64,000 bases of DNA, taken from positions 2,501 to 66,500 of the forward strand of contig CAJRAX010000008.1 of NCBI GenBank assembly GCA_907165135.1, written 5' to 3'. This document shows, piece after piece, positions 40,608 through 52,505 of the stretch. Under the pieces are notes generated by a model. It was not told where the DNA came from and did not search any database. It was given only the letters and a program-made list of their open reading frames with translations. The position numbers were made by a program, and so were the translations under genes. The DNA is from Oikopleura dioica. Lineage: Eukaryota > Chordata > Appendicularia > Copelata > Oikopleuridae. Each line of letters begins with the position of its first letter. Position 1 is the first letter of the stretch.

Positions 40608-41742
40608 TAGTTTAAAGATTTTGGGGGTTGAGCGCCTTCAGGAACTTTGCGCTTGTCACAATTCTTTGCCATGTGCCCAAGCTGGCCACAGACAAAACAG
40701 GTTATTTTAGGGCATTCTGATCGCCAATGCTCGTCTGTGTTGCAAGGTCGACAAAATCTGGTTCTAGCCCTCCACTGACCTTGGTTCGGGGCTGAAAATC
40801 CTTGGCGAGTTTCACCTAGGTTACTAGGCTGAAAGGGAAAGCGCGGGCCATAGGGGCGAGGGGGAATATCACGATTTCGATTATTTTCTAACGCGCTAAT
40901 TTTTGCCGTAAGAATTGAGATCTGATCAAGAAGCCGTCCATTCTGCTCCTCAGCTCTGGCCTGCGTAGCCGTAACTGTCTGTTCAAAATTTTTGGCTTGC
41001 TCAGCAAGCAAAACCGACTGCTTCTCCATCAAATCACTAATCTGTGACTGGAATTCTATTTTATTAATATGGGCTGAGGGGCTTGTTTTTAAGTGGCGCT
41101 TCCTTGCGTCAAGGTACTCCGCGATGTTCTCTACTGTCTCATCCCACTGCAAATTATCAAGCAAAAAGCTCCTGTTTGCCGGGCTTATTGATTTTTTGAA
41201 TTTTTCTGAAATAATAAAATTCTGATTAATTTTGTTCTCAGTAATCAGCCCGGCAACAGATTCGATTCGCTTTAAAAACCGAGCAAATGTCTCCGACCTA
41301 TCAACATTTCGAGCCAAAGATTCTAACGAATCTTTTGCTCGCTGAACTCTCTCCTCTGGCGATTCCTCTTGGAAAAGAGACGAAATGAGCTCAAGTTTTT
41401 CGTCCGCGTCCTCGATGCGAGCCAATTCCTCCCCATGTTCCCGAAAAATTCCGCTCCGCAGCAGTGCAGAACAAAGTCTCCCGCGAGCTCGTTGAACTGA
41501 GCCTCAAGTTCATTCTTGTTTGATGAAGGGTAAGCCTCTAGAGCTCTGTTCAAACTCCATTTTGCCCGGGCTATTTTGTTCCGCACGCTCTTAAGCAGTA
41601 ATTTCATCTCAAAAAATTTCATTCTAGAATTGAACCCTTGCCCAGGGGGTGATGAAAATAATGTGGCCGAATTTAAAATCTCTTCAGGCATCTTACTTTT
41701 GAGAAGTGTGGGTTCTGTCTTCGCACCTTCGTTCGTCTCCAT
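40607..41742 (-). CDS. gag: Element B gag (one frame interruption)
   Basis: The ATG starts on the last base of the 5' LTR (tatcATGGAGACG). The helical capsid-like N-terminal part is read to about 41420, where a run of four G in ATGGGGAGG shifts the frame. Comparison with A and C Gag suggests five. The rest is open to the stop at 40607-40609. It has a coiled-coil-like Gln/Glu-rich segment, then two CCHC knuckles (CRPCNTDEHWRSEC and CFVCGQLGHMAKNC). Nucleocapsid function is inferred from these. Probably ~378 aa. Confidence 0.88.
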
Positions 41743-43294
41743 GATACAAACTCTAGTCCTGATTGCAATTAAAATCTAATAATCAAATTTAATTTATGTT
41801 CTGCAAGAAAATCCAACAAAAAATTTTTTGCTTTCGCGGTTTTTTGTTTATTATGAGACTGATTTCATTTTTGGCGGTGAGCGAAATTGCAGGAAAGGCG
41901 CAGCTGCAAGTTCATAAATAAGAAAACAATAACAGCACGCTCACAAAGCGTGATCAAAACAAGGACAAGTTCACCAAAGTTCTTCCGGTCGATCAATAAG
42001 AGATCCATTTCAGATCAAATTCTTGCGCTGGAGCCGGGTTCTCGCAGCATTTTTTGTTTCGTGTATGGCGAACAGGTGAAGGGTTGAACAATAATTCAGC
42101 AAACGGCGCGCCAAATTGTCGCAGAATAAAATAAGAAAGATTAAAACAAGCATAAAAGAAAGATTATAATTTAAATTGGCCAGTAATTAAAATTATAATT
42201 TTACGAAAGGGATGAAATATTTTTTTTTGATTTTTTGATTATTTTTTTTTAAAAAGGAATAACATAAATTACAGAAAAAGAGACATTAAAAATTACGATA
42301 AAATAAATTATATACAGAGTCAAAATAAACTCTGGCTCACCTTGCGATGCTTATTGACGCGGTTTGCTGTACGCGCTACTTTGCGTCAAGCCCTATCGAA
42401 GACAGGGAATCGCAGGGTGCCCAAGTATCTGCAGCTTGAAGCTTGCCATCCGGCCCGCCCATGGGTGCCATTTGGAGTTAATTTTGAAGAGTTGGCGAGG
42501 CGGTAGAACTCGCATCCGCGTCGAGAGCAATCGTCGTTGATTTCCAAAGAGGAACAGAATAAAATAAAGCCGCAAGCTAGTTATTTAAGAAAATTAACCC
42601 TCGAACACTTGGGTCTAGTTGCTAATCAAGAATTTTAATTAAAATTAACCCTCGAACTCTCGGGCTATTTTTAAGGAGAGAAGAGAAGAATTCAGCAATT
42701 TTAAAGAAAATTAACCCTCGAACACTCGGGTTAAAAAAGTAATCAGGAATTTTCTATAAAATAAAGTTAACCCTCGAACACTCGGGTTTTCATGCCAAAT
42801 TTTTAATCAATAATAACGAGCAATAAGTAAATGAGCATGCGCAATTTCGAACGTGCGGTAAGGACGATATTTCATTTTGGAATTTTGGGAACTAAGCGAC
42901 AAAATTTTGAAGCCTTTTGGATGTGTAATAATAATTGTACAGTTATTTTATATGCACGCGTACGTGCTGTAAAATCCTAATAGTTGCCGCTTAATCTTTA
43001 TCCCTAACCGAAGCTTCAATGGGAAGCATTTTCAAAGAGTCGGCCGCTCGCTGGCTTTAGAGGTCTACTGAGGTTCTAGCTCCGTAGCAGACATAAAACC
43101 GCGAGAAGACCTTTTACCGTGGTGAGATGGAGTTTTTGGACCGTGAAGAGACGTTTTTGGGCGGAAATTTCGACGCCATCTTTTAAAAATTTGTTGTGTG
43201 AATTTGGGGAGTATTTTGAGGCTTAGTTTGAGCTCAATTTCGCCGGTGACAGTTATCAAAGATTTTTTTCTCTCTTTTTTCCGGTATTGTATCA
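41742..43294 (-). repeat. Element B 5' LTR
   Basis: 1553 bp, same content as 33868-35418 with a few homopolymer-length differences. Its outer end (43294) is followed by the TCGGG duplication and satellite; its inner end overlaps the gag ATG. Confidence 0.94.
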
Positions 43295-46200
43295 TCGGGA
43301 GACGGCAGAAACGCTGCAAATAAAATTAGGGCAACAAACGTAATTTCAAAATTTTGACTTCGTTTTTGGGCGATTCATGATAACGATGACCATCGAAATA
43401 AAATTTTTTTTTTGAATTATTTTCTGTTGGGTTTGAGAGGCTCAGAATCAACCAAAATGATACTCGGGAGACGGCAGAAACGCTGCAAATAATAAAAGGG
43501 GAAAAAACGAAATTTCAAAATTTTGACCTCGTTTTTGGGCGATTAATGATAACGATGACCATCGAAAAAAAATTTTTTTTTTGAATTATTTTCTGTTGGG
43601 TTTGCGAGGCTCAGAATCAATCAAAATGACGCTCGGATGACGGCAGAAATGCTGCAAATAAAATTAGAGCAAAAACGAAATTTCAAAATTTTGACCTCGT
43701 TTTTGGGCGATTCATGATAACGATGACCATCGAAAAAAAAATTTTTTTTTTGAATTATTTTTTCTGTTGGGTTTGAGAAGCTCAGAATCAACCAAAATGA
43801 CGCTCGGAAGACGGCAGAAACGCTGCAAATAAAATTAGAGCAAAAACGAAATTTCAAAATTTTGACCTCGTTTTTGGGCGATTCATGATAACGATGACCA
43901 TCGAAAGAAAATTTTTTGAATTATCTTCTGTTGGCTTTGAGAGGCTCAGAATCAACCAAAATGACGCTCGGATGACGGCAGAAACGCTGCAAATATAATT
44001 AGAGCAAAAACGAATTTTCAAAATTTTGACCTCGTTTTTGGGCGATTCATGATAACGATAACCATCGAAAAAAATTTTTTTGAATTTTTTTCTGTTGGGT
44101 TTGAGAGGCTCAGAATCAACCAAAATGACGCTTGGATGACGGCAGAAACGCTTTAAATAAAATTAGAGCAAAAACGAATTTTCAAAATTTTGACCTCGTT
44201 TTTGGGCGATTCATGATAACGATGACCATCGAAAAAAATTTTTTTGAATTTTTTCTGTTGGGTTTGAGAGGCTCAGAATCAACCAAAATGACGCTCGGAT
44301 GACGGCAGAAAGGCTTTAAATAAAATTAGAGCAAAAACGAATTTTCAAAATTTTGACCTCGTTTTTGGGCGATTCATGATAACGATGACCATCGAAAAAA
44401 AAAATTTTTTTTATTGAATTTTTTTTCTGTTGGGTTTGAGAGGCTCAGAATCAAGCAAAATGACGCTCGGAAGACGGCAGAAACGCTGCAAATAAAATTA
44501 GGGCAAAAACGAAATTCCAAAATTTTGACCTCGTTTTTGGGCGATTCATGATAACGATGACCATCGAAAAAATTTTTTTTTTTTTTCTGTTGGGTTTGAG
44601 AGGCTCAGAATCAACAAAAATGATACTCGGGAGACGGCAGAAACGCTGCAAATAAAATAAGGGCAACAAACGTAATTTCAAAATTTTGACTTCGTTTTTG
44701 GGCGATTCATGTTAACGATGACCATCGAAAAAAAAATTTTTTTTTTGAATTTTCCTTCTGTTGGGTTTGAGAGGCTCAGAATCAACCAGAATGACGCTCG
44801 GATGACGGCAGAAACGCTGCAAATAAAAAAAGGGGAAAAAAAGAAATTTCAAAATTTTGACCTCGTTTTTGGGCGATTCATGATAACGATGACCATCGAA
44901 AAAAAATTTTTTTTTTTAATTTTCCTTCTGTTGGGTTTGAGAGGCTCAGAATCAACCAGAATGACGCTCGGATGACGGCAGAAACGCTGCAAATAAAAAA
45001 AGGGGAAAAAAAGAAATTTCAAAATTTTGACCTCGTTTTTGGGCGATATATGATAACGATGACCATCGAAAAAAAATTTTTTTTTTGAATTTTTTTTCTG
45101 TTGGGTTTGAGAGGCTCAGATTCAACCAAAATGACGCTCGGATGACGGCAGAAACGCTGCAAATAAAATAAGGGCAAAAAACGAAATTTCAAAATTTTGA
45201 CCTCGTTTTTGGGCGATTCATGATAACGATGACCATCGAAAAAAAAATTTTTTTTTGAATTTTTTTTTCTGTTGGAATTGAGAGGCTCAGAATCAACCAA
45301 AATGACGCTCGGAAGACAGCAGAAACGCTGCAAATAAAATAAGGGAATAAAACGAAATTTCAAAATTTGGACCTCGTTTTTGGGCGATTCATGATAACGA
45401 TGACCATCGAAAAAAAATTTTTTTTTTGAATTATTTTCTGTTGGGTTTGAGAGGCTCAGAATCAACCAAAATGACGCTTGGATGACTGCAGAAATGCTGC
45501 AAATATAATTAGAGCAAAAAACGAATTTTCAAAATTTTTTGTGTGAATTCGGGGAGTATTTTGAGGCTTAGTTTGAGCTCAATTTCGCCGGTGACACTTA
45601 TCAAAATTTTTTTTTCTCTTTTTTTCCGGTATTGTATCAGAATCAACCAAAATGACGCTCGGGAGACGGCAGAAACGCTGCAAATAAAATTAGAGCAAAA
45701 ACGAAATTTCAAAATTTCGACCTCGTTTTTGGGCGATTCATGATAACGATGACCATCGAAAAATTTTTTTGAATTTTTTTTCTGTTGGGTTTGAGAGGCT
45801 CAGAATCAACCAAAATGACGCTCGGATGACAGCAGAAAGGCTTTAAATAAAATTAGAGCAAAAAACGAATTTTCAAAATTTTGACCTCGTTTTTGGGCGA
45901 TTCATGATAACGATGACCATCGAAAAAAAAAATTTTTTTTTTGAATTTTTTTTCTGTTGGGTTTGAGAGGCTCAGAATCAAGCAAAATGACGCTCGGAAG
46001 ACGGCAGAAACGCTGCAAATAAAATTAGGGCAAAAAACGAAATTCCAAAATTTTGACCTCGTTTTTGGGCGATTCATGATAACGATGACCATCGAAAAAA
46101 AATTTTTTTTTTGAATTATTTTCTGTTGGGTTTGAGAGGCTCAGAATCAACCAAAATGACGCTCGGATGACGGCAGAAATGCTGCAAATAAAATTAGAGC

Positions 46201-49200
46201 AAAAAACGAAATTTCAAAATTTTGACCTCGTTTTTGGGCGATTCATGATAACGATGACCATCGAAAAAAAATTTTTTTTTTGAATTTTTTTTTCTAATTG
46301 GTTTGAGAAGCTCAGAATCAACCAAAATGACGCTCGGAAGACGGCAGAAACGCTGCAAATAAAATTAGAGCAAAAAACGAAATTTCAAAATTTTGACCTC
46401 GTTTTTGGGCGATTCATGATAACGATGACCATCGAAAAAAAAATTTTTTTTTTGAATTTTTTTTCTGTTGGGTTTGAGAGGCTCAGAATCAACCAAAATG
46501 ACGCTCGGAAGACAGCAGAAACGCTGCAAATAAAATAAGGGCAAAAAACGAAATATCAAAATTTTGACCTCGTTTTTGGGCGATTCATGATAACGATGAC
46601 CATCGAAAAAAAATTTTTTTTTGAATTATTTTCTGTTGGGTTTGAGAGGCTCAGAATCAACCAAAATGACGCTCGGATGACGGCAGAAACGCTGCAAATA
46701 AAATAAGGGGAAAAAACGAAATTTCAAAATTTTGACCTCGTTTTTGGACGATTCATGATAACGATGACCATCGAAAAAAAATTTTTTTTTTTTGGTTTTT
46801 TTTTCTGTTGGGTTTGAGAGGCTCAGAATCAACCAAAATGACGCTCGGATGACGGCAGAAATGCTGCAAATAAAATTAGAGCAAAAAACGAAATTTCAAA
46901 ATTTTGACCTCGTTTTTGGGCGATTCATGATAACGATGACCATCGAAATAAATTTTTTTTTTGAATTTTTTTTCTGTTGGGTTTGAGAGGCTCAGAATAA
47001 ACCAAAATGACGCTTGGATGACGGCAGAAACGCTTTAAATAAAATTAGAGCAAAAAACGAATTTTCAAAATTTTGACCTCGTTTTTGGGCGATTCATGAT
47101 AACGATGACCATCGAAAAAAATTTTTTTGAATTTTTTCTGTTCGGTTTGAGAGGCTCAGAATCAACCAAAATGACGCTCGGAAGACGGCAGAAACGCTGC
47201 AAATAAAATTAGGGCAAAAAACGAAATTCCAAAATTTTGACCTCGTTTTTGGGCGATTCATGATAACGATGACCATCGAAAAAAAAATTTTTTTTTTGGT
47301 TTTTTTTCTGTTGGGTTTGAGAGGCTCATAATAAACCAAAATGATACTCGGGAGACGGCAGAAACGCTGCAAATAAAATTAGGGCAACAAACGTAATTTC
47401 AAAATTTTGACTTCTTTTTTGGGCGATTCATGATAACGATGACCATCGAAATAAAATTTTTTTTTTGAATTATTTTCTGTTGGGTTTGAGAGGCTCAGAA
47501 TCAACCAAAATGATACTCGGGAGACGGCAGAAACGCTGCAAATAAAAAAAGGGGAAAAACGAAATTTCAAAATTTTGACCTCGTTTTTGGGCGATTAATG
47601 ATAACGATGACCATCGAAAAAAAATTTTTTTTTTGAATTATTTTCTGTTGGGTTTGAGAGGCTCAGAATCAACCAAAATGACGCTCGGATGACGGCAGAA
47701 ATGCTGCAAATAAAATTAGAGCAAAAACGAAATTTCAAAATTTTGACCTCGTTTTTGGGCGATTCATGATAACGATGACCATCGAAAAAATTTTTTTGAA
47801 TTATTTTTTCTGTTGGGTTTGAGAAGCTCAGAATCAACCAAAATGACGCTCGGAAGACGGCAGAAACGCTGCAAATAAAATTAGAGCAAAAAACGAAATT
47901 TCAAAATTTTGACCTCGTTTTTGGGCGATTCATGATAACGATGACCATCGAAAGAAAATTTTTTTTGAATTATCTTCTGTTGGCTTTGAGAGGCTCAGAA
48001 TCAACCAAAATGACGCTCGGATGACGGCAGAAATGCTGCAAATATAATTAGAGCAAAAAACGAATTTTCAAAATTTTGACCTCGTTTTTGGGCGATTCAT
48101 GATAACGATGACCATCGAAATAAAATTTTTTTTTTGAATTTTTTTTCTGTTGGGTTTGAGAGGCTCAGAATAAACCAAAATGACGCTTGGATGACGGCAG
48201 AAACGCTTTAAATAAAATTAGAGCAAAAAACGAATTTTCAAAATTTTGACCTCGTTTTTGGGCGATTCATGATAACGATGACCATCGAAAAAAAAAATTT
48301 TTTTTTTGAATTTTTTTTCTGTTGGGTTTGAGAGGCTCAGAATCAACCAAAATGACGCTCGGAAGACGGCAGAAAAGCTGCAAATAAAATTAGGGCAAAA
48401 AACGAAATTCCAAAATTTTGACCTCGTTTTTGGGCGATTCATGATAACGATGACCATCGAAAAAAAAATTTTTTTTTTGGTTTTTTTTCTGTTGGGTTTG
48501 AGAGGCTCATAATCAACCAAAATGATACTCGGGAGACGGCAGAAACGCTGCAAATAAAATTAGGGCAACAAACGTAATTTCAAAATTTTGACTTCGTTTT
48601 TGGGCGATTCATGTTAACGATGACCATCGAAAAAAAAATTTTTTTTTTGAATTTTCCTTCTGTTGGGTTTAAGAGGCTCAGAATCAACCAGAATGACGCT
48701 CGGATGACGGCAAAAACGCTGCAAATAAAAAAAGGGGAAAAAAAGAAATTTCAAAATTTTGACCTCGTTTTTGGGCGATTCATGATAACGATGACCATCG
48801 AAAAAAAATTTTTTTTTTGAATTTTCCTTCTGTTGGGTTTGAGAGGCTCAGAATCAACCAGAATGACGCTCGGATGACGGCAGAAACGCTGCAAATAAAA
48901 AAAGGGGAAAAAAAGAAATTTCAAAATTTTGACCTCGTTTTTGGGCGATATATGATAACGATGACCATCGAAAAAAAATTTTTTTTTTGAATTTTTTTTC
49001 TGTTGGGTTTGAGAGGCTCAGATTCAACCAATATGACGCTTGGATGACGGCAGAAACGCTGCAAATAAAATAAGGGCAAAAAACGAAATTTCAAAATTTT
49101 GACCTCGTTTTTGGGCGATTCATGATAACGATGACCATCGAAGAAAAAAATTTTTTTTTTGAATTTTTTTTTCTGTTGGGTTTGAGAGGCTCAGAATCAA

Positions 49201-50335
49201 CCAAAATGACGCTCGGAAGACAGCAGAAACGCTGCAAATAAAATAAGGGAAAAAAACGAAATTTCAAAATTTGGACCTCGTTTTTGGGCGATTCATGATA
49301 ACGATGACCATCGAAAAAAAAATTTTTTTTTTGAATTATTTTCTGTTGGGTTTAAGAGGCTCAGAATCAACCAAAATGACGCTTGGATGACTGCAGAAAT
49401 GCTGCAAATATAATTAGAGCAAAAAACGAATTTTCAAAATTTTTTGTGTGAATTCGGGGAGTATTTTGAGGCTTAGTTTGAGCTCAATTTCGCCGGTGAC
49501 ACTTATCAAAATTTTTTTTTTCTCTTTTTTTCCGGTATTGTATCAGAATCAACCAAAATGACGCTCGGGAGACGGCAGAAACGCTGCAAATAAAATTAGA
49601 GCAAAAAACGAAATTTCAAAATTTTGACCTCGTTTTTGGGCGATTCATGATAACGATGACCATCGAAAAAAAAATTTTTTTTTTGGTTTTTTCTTCTGTT
49701 GGGTTTGAGAGGCTCATAATCAACGAAAATGATACTCGGGAGACGGCAGAAACGCTGCAAATAAAATTAGGGCAACAAACGTAATTTCAAAATTTTGACT
49801 TCGTTTTTGGGCGATTCATGTTAACGATGACCATCGAAAAAAAAATTTTTTTTTTGAATTTTCCTTCTGTTGGGTTTGAGAGGCTCAGAATCAACCAGAA
49901 TGACGCTCGGATGACGGCAGAAACGCTGCAAATAAAAAAAGGGGAAAAAAAGAAATTTCAAAATTTTGACCTCGTTTTTGGGCGATTCATGATAACGATG
50001 ACCATCGAAAAAAAATTTTTTTTTGAATTTTTTTTCTGTTGGGTTTGAGAGGCTCAGAATCAACCAAAATGACGCTCGGAAGACAGCAGAAACGCTGCAA
50101 ATAAAATAAGGGCAAAAAACGAAATATCAAAATTTTGACCTCGTTTTTGGGCGATTCATGATAACGATGACCATCGAAAAAAAATTTTTTTTTTTGGTTT
50201 TTTTTTCTGTTGTGTTTGAGAGCCTCAGAATCAACCAAAATGACACTCGGGAGACAACAGAAACGCTGCAAATAAAATAAGGGCAAAAAAGAAATTTCAA
50301 AATTTTGACCTCGTTTTTGGGCGATTCATGATAAC
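43295..50335. repeat. ~170-bp satellite array, block 2 (about 41 units), with higher-order structure
   Basis: Monomers of 164-172 bp as in block 1. A distinctive monomer variant (GGGCAACAAACGTAATTTC... GACTTCG) occurs near 43328, 44666, 47388, 48565 and 49780, and LTR-tail inserts at 45540 and 49445. The sequence from about 43388 repeats from about 47443, so a multi-monomer unit of about 4 kb has been duplicated. Block 1 (from 31421) has the same order. No gene is present. The block ends in ATAAC, the target duplication of C. Confidence 0.94.
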
Positions 50336-51384
50336 TAATATCGATCAAGGCAGGAACAGAAAAAATAAAAATTGAATATCTCTTTCACGGCCGACTTTCG
50401 TCAATTTGGATTGATTTTTGTAAAAATTCACAGATAAATTGCTGCTGTTTATTTTGCCTTGAACCCTTAACTAAGTGGGTAATTTATGAAAATTAATTTA
50501 AGTTAATTCTAGTTAATTAAGGGTTCAGGGATTAATTTTCAGTAGTGGTTTGGGAGTTTAGGTTTCTCTGGCGCTACGGTGCTTTCACAATTTCAATTGC
50601 ATGAAAAAGGATGATAGTTAAAACGCATCAACAATCACAATATCAATTTCTCTTATCTTTGGAAAAATAATACTCTTCCTTGATTTCAGTTTTATTTAAT
50701 ATTTACTGGTTATTATTTACTGCAACGATTCTCGCTGGATTTCTTCTTGATGGAACTTGCTGTATGTTTACATCCACTAGCTGAGTTCCGCATTGCGGCT
50801 TGACACTGTGACCCCGTGCGCCGCGGGATGGCGGTGTCTGTAAGTGCTCCTGGTAGGCGAAGGTTTTATGAATCCTTTTTCGGCTCGAATTTAGATCGAC
50901 TGGTCATCCTTCTACTTTAACGACGAAAATGCACTTTCTTCAACCTCGACGGCAACTGCTTCTACGACAACAACGACAAAACCGACAAATACAAGATGGA
51001 AATGGACAAACGCTCTGGACAGACGACGAAAATGGAACTGGACTTGCTTACGAATCTTTATCAAAGTGTGATATGGTCACATAGTGAGAAGTTGATCACT
51101 TTGATAAAATTGGAATGGAATTGCTGCTTATTATGGAAAATCAGATGAACTTGAATGGCGGAAGCGAAAGCGACTTGCCATATTTGGAAAGAAAAACAAC
51201 TGCGCGAAAGGCGCTTCACCATATTTGGAAACAAAAACATCTGCGCAAAAAGCGAAATTTGAAAATTTGAAAAATCGAAAATCAGTCTCTTTCATCAACC
51301 AAATAATATAGCAGCATTCCGAATTTTCTTGTGTTTTCTTTCGCAAGTCGCAGTTAGCTTAGAGATAAGGACCAGACGGTATCA
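50336..51384 (+). repeat. Element C 5' LTR
   Basis: 1049 bp ending GGTATCA. The start was placed at TAATATCG because this leaves a perfect 5-bp duplication and aligns with A's TGATACC relative to the conserved pre-LTR motif. The middle contains a GACAAC-rich stretch near 50957, also found in A's LTR. Confidence 0.9.
50457..50582 (+). promoter_or_regulatory. Element C LTR control block: hairpin and telomere-like box
   Basis: CCTTGAACCCTTAACTAAGT (from 50457) can pair through TGAACCCTTAA with TTAAGGGTTCA (50517-50527), 11 perfect pairs. The words CCCTTAACTAAGTGGGTAA are identical in A. GGTTTGGGA (50547-50555) stands where A and B have GGTTAGGGA, and GGCGCTACGGTGC (50570-50582) resembles their palindromic motif. 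Repeated at 57309-57434. Confidence 0.45.
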
Positions 51385-51392
51385 TAGTGACC

Positions 51393-52505
51393 ATGCCAAG
51401 CGACACGAATCTTCAATCAAAGGTACAAAAAATGCCGCAGGAACTTCTTTTTCAGCATTTTCCCTCTCTAAATCCGAGACAGTTTTTTCGACCCAATATG
51501 CTTCCGTTTGAATTTATAAATTCTAAAGATAGTTTGAGCGATAAGATTACTGCGATGCGTAAAATTTTTGAAAAATCGATTCAAGATCATGGACGGGAAA
51601 ATGAGAAATTGAGCCTGATCAAGCAGTTCGAGCGAGCTGCCGTTGATTGCATCCGTAATAATTGCTCTCACGATTTTTTGAACAATTATTCTAGAGAGAT
51701 GAGTAGCCTTGAAAATGTTGAGTCAACTTTTGAATTTCTCGAGTCTCTTTTCGGCTCTGAAACTGAGGAGGAAAAAAAGGAGCGCGCGTCGGTCGAGCTT
51801 GAAAAATTGACAAGACGAACAGATATGAATGAGAAATTTTCATCCTTTCTTCAAAGAATCAAAACTGTTGCTCAAATGATTTCGGACAAGCCCGATGCCA
51901 TTAATTTTATCGTAGATGATCATTTTTCGAAAAATCTTGAGCCCGCAAATCGTGCATTTCTTAGAGATCACGGTTACAGTAAAAAAGCAACTGCTGATAT
52001 TGTTTCATTTCTTGATTCCCGCGAGAGATACTTAAACGTAAATATTTCTGCAGTTCAGTCAAACGAACTGTCGCATTTTGTTGATAAAACAAGTGAATTG
52101 CTGGAGTCAAAATTGAACCAAATGGAAGCGGTTTATGAGAAACGAGCTGCTGATTTTAGTGCAAGTATTGATAAATTGACTGCGACAGTCGCAAAACTCG
52201 AACTTGAGAAAAATAACTTGCGCCAAAATTTTCAGGCCCCTATTCAAAACCAGAATCAAGCGAATTCGGCTCCAGGATTTCCTCCTCAGTTTGATAGCTT
52301 TTGGAATCCTCAATTTGGGAGTCAGAGTCAGATGGCGGGATTTGCCCCACGGCCAACAGCATTTTGTTTCAATTGTAGACAATACGGTCATTTTAAGTCC
52401 CGTTGCCCGAAAATCAAATGCTATGAATGTCAAAAACTTGGGCACATTGGCCGTTTTTGCCCGGAAAAATCTGCAAAAGAAGGAGTCAGCGACTCAAAAT
52501 ACTAG
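51393..52505 (+). CDS. gag: Element C gag, 370 aa, intact
   Basis: ATG at 51393 (gaccATGCCAAGC), 9 bases after the LTR. The first ~240 residues are helical and align in layout with A and B Gag (for example FLDSRERYLNVNIS). A charged helix about 235-275 may be a coiled coil. A Pro/Gln-rich linker leads to two CCHC knuckles (CFNCRQYGHFKSRC, CYECQKLGHIGRFC). The stop TAG is at 52503-52505. It overlaps the pol frame by 78 nt (-1 relation). Role: particle formation and RNA packaging. Confidence 0.94.
   Translation: MPSDTNLQSKVQKMPQELLFQHFPSLNPRQFFRPNMLPFEFINSKDSLSDKITAMRKIFEKSIQDHGRENEKLSLIKQFERAAVDCIRNNCSHDFLNNYSREMSSLENVESTFEFLESLFGSETEEEKKERASVELEKLTRRTDMNEKFSSFLQRIKTVAQMISDKPDAINFIVDDHFSKNLEPANRAFLRDHGYSKKATADIVSFLDSRERYLNVNISAVQSNELSHFVDKTSELLESKLNQMEAVYEKRAADFSASIDKLTATVAKLELEKNNLRQNFQAPIQNQNQANSAPGFPPQFDSFWNPQFGSQSQMAGFAPRPTAFCFNCRQYGHFKSRCPKIKCYECQKLGHIGRFCPEKSAKEGVSDSKY

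Larger units (their letters stand above)
33868..43294 (-). mobile_element. LTR retrotransposon B (Ty3/gypsy type), 9.4 kb
   Basis: Minus-strand element with LTRs of 1551 bp (33868-35418) and 1553 bp (41742-43294), termini TGATACAA/TTGTATCA, and the 5-bp target duplication TCGGG (33863-33867 and 43295-43299) inside a satellite monomer. Gag then pol lie between. The intact termini and duplication show a single integration event. Confidence 0.96.

Noticed and set aside
43295-50335. CRISPR-like regular repeat structure
   Set aside because: The ~170-bp units are full tandem copies without unique spacers and lie in a eukaryotic subtelomere.
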